Both the position numbers and the translations under genes were made by a program. From positions 110,835,504 to 110,899,503 of the forward strand of contig JALGPY010000004.1 of assembly GCA_023055425.1 (NCBI GenBank): a stretch of DNA of 64,000 nucleotides, in the 5' to 3' direction. Shown piece by piece: positions 56,666 to 64,000 of this stretch (position 1 is the first letter of the stretch; each line of letters begins with the position of its first letter). The notes beneath the pieces are model-generated. The model did no database searches and was not told where the DNA came from. It saw nothing but the letters and a program-made list of their open reading frames with translations. Origin of the DNA: Linanthus parryae (lineage: Eukaryota > Streptophyta > Magnoliopsida > Ericales > Polemoniaceae).

Positions 56666-56921
56666 CCCTTATTTCTTTTCTTTCAGCTTACTTCACTTTT
56701 TGACACTATTCGCTGGGTCACTTTGACCCGGTGATTTGGTTAGCAAAAAAGTACACAAATTTGATATTTTTTGCATAATCTTGTAGAGTAAGCTTAACTC
56801 TACAATACTATGAAAAATTACCAAAAAATTACGTCGTTTTGCTATCCAAATCATCAAGTCAAAGTGACCTAGTTACGGGTAAAAAAGTCAGTCTGAGGTG
56901 AAAGAGAAGAAACAGAGGTGG
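56666..56921. mobile_element. Stowaway-like palindromic MITE
   Basis: About 256 bp between TA dinucleotides. The inner phrases GGGTCACTTTGACCCGG and GTCAAAGTGACC and the right end AGAGAAGAAACAGAGGTGG match the 20542 element; the left end is degenerate. Confidence 0.6.
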
Positions 56922-57099
56922 TAATTGGCTAAGAAGAATCTAGCCCATCCCTCTTTTGGACTATTAATATATGAGAGCCCAATGAATCTCTAAAACATAA
57001 ACCCAACGTGGTGTGGAAGTGGACTAAGAGTGGAGATTACATGTTGGTGATTTTAGTGTCATCGGTCATTTTGTGTAATCGGATTTACTTACGACCAAA

Positions 57100-57595
57100 G
57101 TAGACATTCACATATACATTGTACACGTTAGGAGGTGTGGAGTACACGCGTGCACACGACTTTGCTAATGTCTTGGACGACGAACTCCCGGACGACTGCG
57201 GGTGTTCGGGGCGGAGCCCCCAACATGGGGTCCAAGTGGCAACGTCTCTGGCGGCGTCAGCGTGGAAAAATTGGATTTCGGACGTTTTATTGCTTCACAA
57301 AAAACGTCTCCGATTTTATTTTTCGTTGGAAAAACAAACCGAAATCTGGTTATAACCGCCAGATTAACTGCCTTGTCTCCCTCTCTGTTTGTCAGTTTTG
57401 GTCGAATTCAGAAACACAGAGATAACCTCTGAGTTCCGTTGAAATCCATATCAAAATCCTTATTCGTTCTCCGATTAGTGATTTCGTGTATACTACCGAA
57501 ATACTCTAATCTGAAAGTGATCCCACGACTCAGACATTATCCAAGTTCTATTTATTCATATACACACCAGAAATCCTACATTACACAGAGATCCG
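57100..57595. other. LTR-like fragment
   Basis: The GC-rich phrase GTTCGGGGCGGAGCCCCCAA and the following CT-rich stretch with ATCCTTATTCG and TTCTATTTATTCATATACAC resemble the R/U5 part of plant LTRs. No second LTR or primer site was found, so a solo or truncated LTR is possible. The three overlapping + strand open frames (57119-57432) are not supported as proteins. Confidence 0.3.
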
Positions 57596-57599
57596 GGTA

Positions 57600-58765
57600 T
57601 AGAACAGCCCTGAGAATGTGGAATGCAAAGAGGGATGAGAGAGCTAAAAAGCAGATTGAAGGTAGCTCAAACCCTGTTTCAGATGAGGCTAAAATGATCA
57701 TTTGGAAGCTTAAGGTGCCTCCTAAGTTAAAATGCTTTTGGTGGAGAGTTTTATCAGGAGGCTTACACTGCAATGCAAATTTGGCTAGAAGAAAGTGCAG
57801 GAACAGTGCTAGTTGTCAAATTTGTGAAGCTGATTCTGAAACTGAGGATCATCTTCTGTTCAAATATAGTTGGGTTTGTCCTATTTGGTTTGGAACAGGG
57901 TTAATGAGAAGAGAGCAGCTGGCTAATATTTCTTCAGTGTAAGGTTGGGCTACAACCATTACAAATGATATTGATGGTGGTACTTTGAAGTCAGATTTCC
58001 TTGAAAGAGTGATAGTTATCAGCCGGAGCATTTGGGGTGGAAGAAATGCCTTCATTTTTAATGGAGAGAAGTTGCACCCTTCTAATATTCTGGACGGAAG
58101 CATTAATTGGAGAATTAATTACTTAAAGGCTCATGAGCCAATAAGGGAGAAGAGCAGCTCAACTGAGAGACCTGGGGAGAATAGAAGGAGCTTCAGAAGT
58201 GGATGTCTCCAAAACTGCATGAACTCAAAATGAACTGTGATGCTGCTTGGGATAAGGCTTCAAAAATGATGTTTTGCAGCTTGTTTGGTAAGGAATCATA
58301 AAGGCATGTTAATTCAGGGTGAAGGCAAAAGAGAAATAGCTTCCAATGTGTGTCAGGCTGAAGTTGTAGCAGTAAGAGAAGCTTGCTGGTTGGCGTGTCA
58401 ACTCCCAGAGGTTAGAGTGACTGAATGTGATAATCAGAATCTTGTTAAAATGTTTAACAGCCAGATCCAAGTGGAGAAGGATGTGGGTAGCTTGGTACAT
58501 GATATTAGAAGGCCATTGGACAACTCTAATGATAGAGTTATTTGGATAAATAGATAAGCCAACACTGCAGCAGATTGGGTGGTTAAAAGTGGACTGAGAA
58601 GGCAGCTGGAGAGGGACTGGTTATATCATCCCTGATGAGTTGCTTAGAATTTTGAAGGAGCAGAATATTAGCTGTTAATTTGTTTCTGGTTTTGGTTTGT
58701 TTTGTTGCTGTAAGCCTTGGTGGTTTTTAATGATATGATTTTCATTTTTGCTCAAAAAAAAAACG
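57600..58765 (+). pseudogene. L1 LINE fragment: zinc-binding region and RNase H, 5'-truncated
   Basis: The frame 57600-57940 contains IIWKLKVPPKLKCFWWRVLS, then CNANLARRKC, C-QIC and ETEDHLLF, the reverse-transcriptase zinc-binding domain of plant L1 elements. After a stop and shifts, an RNase H-like domain follows: MNCDAAWDKA (about 58230), then VVRDHKGMLIQGEGKRE-like text, CQAEVVAVREACWLA, ECDNQNLV and the closing ANTAADWVVKSG (58560). The element ends with a 3' UTR and an A-rich tail (58754-58763). The endonuclease and reverse transcriptase core are absent. Several stops show it is dead. Confidence 0.85.
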
Positions 58766-58769
58766 TAGA

Positions 58770-60105
58770 CACATATCTCTACCAAATCTTATTATTCTTA
58801 GTAAGTCCACATTACGAAATGAACAGTAAGTGCTAAGATACATAATATAGATTGTGAATACTAAATCTACATAAAGATCAAACTACGAGTGGCACAGATG
58901 CAACATTGCCATTAATTGTTCATGTTTTGTTGTCCTCATAAACATCTTTGATGTGATCCTGAACATCTCCGATTTCACCAGAAAAATCTTCTTCTTTGTC
59001 ATCATCATCGTCATAAACATATCATTTGATGTCACCAGAATTTGATAAAAAAAAGATGTCACCAGAAAAGCAGAAATATGTATCATGTCATGTCCACTTT
59101 TAATTTGTACAGTTGTCACACTACCGCCGTACATCCTCCCCCCGTACCATAGAACCAACAATGAACGTGTTTTTGTTCACTTTGTTTGAGAAATAACAAG
59201 TCTTGTTCTTCCAATAACCTGTGTATACCTACTCGAAGATAACCACCATCTGCCACCAATGAGGGTGTTCTTCCGCCACACAGATGACCACTCTGCCACC
59301 TATGAGGGGGTTCTTCCGCCACACAGATGACCACCACCACCAAATTGGACGGTGAGCCTCCTAATTATAGTGTGCCATGTTATTCCTCCATCTAGGTCAT
59401 ATGCACCGTCTCCAAGAAGAGTATCAGCCAAAATAGACCATCACAAACAGTGACCCCAAACATCATAGGTATCAACCAAAGTGTAGAGTACATTCTCAAA
59501 TGGCTAAAATCTGCAAAAGAAAATACTACCAAACCTAGCTCAAGTTCAGAGCCATTGGATTTTTATACTCCAGAAAAATAACCATTTACCATACCCAAGA
59601 TACCACAAACCAAAACTAAACCGCATAGAAGTCGAAATATAGATGCAACCTTCCCATCAAAGACAATGTCAACTAGGGTGCCAAGTTGCGGAGAAAAAAT
59701 ATAACGTGCAATAAGACACGTCCACTCAAGTTTTTAAAGATTCCCAACTATTTTTAACACTGACGGTTACTAGCCGTAGACTACTAATCTGAATCAAAAC
59801 AAAAGATACAAGCAATCACCAGCCTACATAGTTAGAAAACTAGAGTTGAAGAATCCCAACAGGAAAAAACAAGACAATGTGGCAAATGATTTTAATACAT
59901 GGAACAAAAATAATTAAAATGCACAAAGTCCTGACGAAGAAAGCTCTCGAATGTATTTCCAATGTAGTATTATGAATAACAGTATATTCACACATTCAGG
60001 GTGGACCTTCCTCCTTTCGGGCAACATGTCTGCACTTCATTTGTTCTTCTCCACCCACCCAAATGGAAATACCAACCAGTATAGTCCAAATTTGAATACA
60101 GGCCT
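58770..60105. other. Intergenic spacer
   Basis: No gene was recognised. It contains a 43-bp tandem duplication (59250-59335). The right end may hold the 3' UTR of the phosphatase gene. Confidence 0.4.
59250..59335. repeat. 43-bp tandem duplication
   Basis: Two adjacent units, each with the phrase TTCTTCCGCCACACAGATGA, differ at about three positions. Confidence 0.85.
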
Positions 60106-60111
60106 CCTTGC

Positions 60112-61937
60112 TTATAAGAAATAAGGCACTCCTGTTCTAGGGCCTCTCATCTGGTTGTTTTCCTCGGTTTCTGTAAAGAACTTCACCTCTCTCTCCTGTT
60201 CAGATAGGTCAAAATCATAAGCAAATCAGATATGTGAAATTGTAAATCACCCAGGTTAATCTGCCCAGTGAGATTTAAGGGATCTGCGTAACTGCCCAAA
60301 AAATGATCAAACTTTTAACATATTTCATAAGACATCAGTAATCATGGGGACCATAGTACTCTGAAAGTCTAAACCATTTGGTAACTCATCATTAAGAAAG
60401 CAGAAACAACATAGAAACGAAGTGCCCAAGTTCAAACTGGCATGTGGTCGTTGAGGTGGGCAGACTCTCTCATGCAATCTTAATTTACCATATAAGATCC
60501 CGACCTTAATAATATTGAATACACCATGTTCCACCCTTGATCTGGAGCATCTAAAACAATACATGGATACTTGTAAGACTAAAAGAGCTGTTACCATATT
60601 CTCATTGAAGCTCAGAATTGAAGCCACGTTTCCACAGCGATAACAATAATTTGGAGCAGACCAAACCTGGATGCAACCAAAAAAAAGTTACTATTCAGAT
60701 GTGATAAGCTAGTGCGTGATGACCACATTAGGACTATTGACTGAGATAATATGATCTAGGATTTTGGCTAACAGCAATCATTGGGTGCAAAGATAATGAA
60801 TAATAGCCAAACTATCTCTTAAAGTTTTACTGCTCTCACTTCTTATCTCATGCAGCAGGAAAAAAAAAAAAACATAATCTTAAGACTAAATGAGATGAGA
60901 ATAGTTTAAATTTCAACTCTACTGATTTGATTTATCAGTTATGCGCATAAGATGAGAAGAAATCAGCTTTTAAAAGCAACTGAGTGGTTCACACCAACGA
61001 AAAAATATTAGGAAATGATGTACTATACAAGTGCTCAGTAAGCTTGCACAATATTTTGTCAAGGCATGTCTATATTTGTATTCTCCATCAGCAATCCACC
61101 AGTCAATTGCTCGAGCAAGGTTATTTCAGGGATTCGTGACTTCAACTAACAATGATGAGATTTCATGAGATTTCACAACTTACTGTCACAAGGCCTTTGT
61201 CTTGAAACATGTATTTCAGACCTTCTTGTACAAGTTGGTGGGCCCGACAAACCAAATCAAGTTTGTTGATGTGATTGAACTGCGGAAACAGAAAAAATTG
61301 TCATGAAAGCTTAATATGAGACATGGATAATGCAAGTTATCATCTTTATTTTACCTCGGTTGTAACCCTGGACCCAAAGAGCCAGCCAGCTCCTCTAGGG
61401 CTGACAGCCCATGTTTCAATATCCTCAGGGTCGCTCCACATCAGGTCGCAAAAGGGGCCTTCATGGGGAATTTCACAATTTCGCTCAATAACTCTAATCT
61501 GCAAGTCCAAAAATATATAATGATTCAAACAGGAAACAAAATCCTAATGAAAAAAGAAGACAAGTGACTTTGAAATGTTTTCGTTGCCATCAGACAGATG
61601 ATGATCACCAAAGCCTTTCTCTTGCAAGTTGAAAAATAGAAATGAAATGAGCCAACTTATTTAGCAGTTGAAAGCAACCTGATCAATAGTCCTAATGTCA
61701 GGAGAAAGACCACCATGGACACACAGCACCTGAAATGCAAACGAGGAAAAGTTGCTTAGTATAACATATAAATTCGGCTCCCATGCTCAAGTAGAAGAGG
61801 CTCAATGTCATTCTGAGATTACGTACAGTTCCATCTATGATGGCTGAGAGAGTCAAGTAGTCAAAAACGTCTGTGCAATACCGCCAGGCATTAGCATTTC
61901 CATACTTCCTTTGGCATTCATCATAGAAACCATAGAC
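60112..61937 (-). CDS. FyPP: Serine/threonine protein phosphatase PP6-type catalytic subunit (FyPP-like), 3' six exons
   Basis: Six coding exons on the minus strand, all in phase 0 with GT-AG borders. In order they are 61937-61827, 61729-61679, 61498-61355, 61279-61184, 60666-60595 and 60195-60112 (stop TAA at 60112-60114). Together they give 185 residues, about the last 60% of a 303-residue PPP-family phosphatase. Key parts are [23 protein letters not shown] (the metal-binding His of HGG), [24 protein letters not shown] (second metal-binding His), [11 protein letters not shown], and the C-terminal RTGVPYFL typical of PP6 and phytochrome-associated FyPP rather than PP2A. The enzyme removes phosphate from Ser/Thr; in Arabidopsis, FyPP acts on PIN auxin carriers and ABA signalling. 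The N-terminal ~118 residues (GDIHG, GDFVDRG, GNHE) are not found in the window and should lie beyond the right edge. Confidence 0.92.
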
Positions 61938-62477
61938 CTGAAAAATAGTGCATTCAATGTCACAACCGAATCTTTACTGAAAAACATCTCAATATAACGC
62001 TGGCATGCAGGAAATCAAAATACAATGGGCGAAAGCGTAATTCTTTTTATGTCACATTTCATACACCTGGTATGTTTGACCCAAAAAGAAACAAACATAA
62101 GCACGCGTGTATATACTACTGTATACAAAAAAAGAGACTATTTTATAAAACATCTCAACTTGCTTACGTGAACTCAACAACAAATTTTACACTTTCAGCA
62201 AGTACGAAAAGGGCCAATGTGTTCGTCTGCCTGCGATTAAAGGTTGTGTTGATATAAACATAGAACTACATTTACACGAACACTACACTATATACCAAGG
62301 TTTTAAAAAACGGAAGCGGCTGACGTATCGGTCGCGGTCGCATGTAACGGGATCGGACTATATCGGAGGGACTGTAACGGAAAACGGGGATCGAATGTGT
62401 GAATTTTAGAAAACATTCACGGACATTTTCTCCAAATGTCGACAAAAAGGCCTACACTCTTAAATGATGCAAGATTT

Positions 62478-62533
<56 letters not shown>

Positions 62534-64000
62534 CTAAAGGCGACATGCCGAGTCGCCTCCCAACAGACACTCCAGCGCAAAAATTACCATGCCCTCTTCC
62601 CAACAACAAACTAAGATAAGCTACCAATGAATTTCTTTGTTCATCTAAAGTTCAACAAGCCCGAGACTCCACTAATGAAACCAATCTCCATCCTTGGGTA
62701 CATATCTTCAACAACCCGCAACCATCAGACCTCTACCAAAGATGAGTTCTTAAGTGAGACTTGACTCTGGAATAAAATCACAACTCCAAGGCATCTCCAG
62801 GTTGCCCTTGGCACCACATCATTCATTGTTCATCTTAACTATTGTTGTCGCCTATATAACTCTGGGCCTTTACAGCCAAAAGGGACAATTAAGAATTTGA
62901 GAATTAAAGAGTCCGGCTAGAGAGGATTCTAACAGCCTCTATCTCCTTTCAATTCAGCATATAAAAGAAACTGAAGAAGTGACCGTCTATATAGAAAAGA
63001 AACCAACAAGCGAGAGCCCCTTAGCGGATCAACATCTTATTATCAATTTATCATCGACCCAAAACCTTTTGCCACTCACTAGGAAATCACTGACTCGCAA
63101 CATCAGCAACTATTGATGTTTCATCGAAGTTAAATATGTCATGTTCAGCAAAAAGGATGCAACCTGCAAACAAGCCAATTATACAAGTGATCTAGACGTC
63201 TGGTCCTCCTGTTCTACTCAACAATCCCAAAAAATTGGTAGTTTTAATCAAATGGCAGTACAGATGGGTCTGGAGAAAATACGTGAAGAGAAGATATACT
63301 TGTGAGCTGTTGACTCAGACCAGTTGTACCAAGCATACCAAATACCTTGCAGGATTGCTATCTATATCACAAATGGCAAGGTATGCTGCATATTTAAATT
63401 CCATAACAATCAATAAGGCTGACCCAAGACAATCCTGGTAAAATTTTCATATTGCTTACACTACAGGAGGGAAATATCCACCAAAGGATATGTCCTCTGT
63501 CCAGGCTCAAGTGTACTTTCCTTCTTTTACATAATAACCTTGTCAGTTTAACTTCTTTCCTAACCCTATCTGAAATTTCAATTATAAATACAACTATGAA
63601 GTCTAAAGGGAAGACAATTACTGCAAATAAGACCAAAGAATATTATTTCAATATATCTAGTTAAAGCTGTTTGGTTAAACTTTGGGGGAGTCGACTAAAA
63701 ACCATACAAGGAGGGAGTATTAAGAATTAACTATTGAAATAAAGTAGATATTGGACCACTCAACATAACAGGAAAACAAGCCATGATCTTCAAACTATAT
63801 TCTTGGTCTAATGATCAGAGCTGGAACTGATAAACCTAATCTATTACCAATTCAGATAACACAAGGTTTTTCACTAACATAATAAACAGAAGTAAAAGGA
63901 AGTACAATGTCAACATGAATAAGCAGATCAACTGATAATGTTTCCAGCCTGATTCTCAAGAGGGATATGCGGTCCTTTGGTAATTTACATTTATTAATAG
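61938..64000. other. Probable long intron or upstream region of the phosphatase gene
   Basis: I searched the minus strand for the next upstream exon, which should end in a GNHESRQLTQ-like stretch, and found none. The region holds an (AT)25 run, a fragment with GGTTTTAAAAAACGG resembling the left end of the hAT type at 33822, and AT-rich unique sequence. Confidence 0.4.
62481..62530. repeat. (AT)25 microsatellite
   Basis: Fifty uninterrupted bases of AT repeat, directly followed by CTCCTAAAGGCGAC. Ten bases on, GGCGAC-ATGCCGA-GTCGCC can form a small hairpin. Confidence 0.95.

Noticed and set aside
57119..57432. Three overlapping open frames as a gene
   Set aside because: No domain, overlapping in all frames, and located in LTR-like sequence.

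Overview
This is plant nuclear DNA. It carries split eukaryotic genes, three LTR retrotransposons with initiator tRNA-Met primer sites, a Helitron, and hAT, Mutator-type and Stowaway-type elements. The main content is a tandem array of methionine-rich 2S albumin seed-storage genes. Their signal peptide, threonine-rich propeptide and very high methionine content look most like the sulfur-rich 2S albumins of Brazil nut and relatives. My best guess is therefore an asterid of the order Ericales; this is inference, not proof. || Layout. Eight 2S albumin loci lie between 0.8 and 50 kb, all on the + strand, in three subtypes. Type I is at 824 (pseudogene), 11810 (split by a retrotransposon) and 20167 (5' truncated). 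Type II is at 5556 and 27179, both intact. Type III is at 9411, 35125 and 49642, all intact. The order I-II-III-I-I-II-III-III, together with long paralogous spacers, points to repeated duplication of an ancestral I-II-III block. Decayed spacer copies and an orphan promoter relic at 53.9 kb suggest the array once reached about 56 kb. The five intact genes share a compact promoter with two CATGCA (RY) cores, a CACGT core and a TATA-type box, as expected for embryo-specific expression under B3 and bZIP factors. || Mobile DNA. The spacers give paralogous empty sites, so many insertions can be bounded to the base. A Ty1/copia element (12171-16912) with identical LTRs and one intact 1402-residue gag-pol frame sits inside the type I gene at 11810. 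A second, older copia (28122-33744) has four in-frame stops. A third LTR element (37938-45539) has near-identical LTRs but a ruined interior, and is nested in a hAT element (37184-45660) that keeps a transposase C-terminus. A minus-strand Helitron (21642-24917) has a TC start, a 3' hairpin and a CTAG end. A Mutator-type long-TIR element (7614-8756) contains a hAT element (8086-8667). Other hAT elements lie at 123-315, 916-1342, 19543-19737 and 33822-34204. A family of about 258-bp palindromic Stowaway-like elements is scattered through the window. || Right flank. Beyond 56 kb are an LTR-like fragment, a 3' L1 LINE fragment (about 57600-58765), and the six 3' coding exons of a minus-strand PP6-type protein phosphatase catalytic subunit (60112-61937). 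The phosphatase 5' exons were not found in the window. It appears to be the single-copy gene bordering the array.
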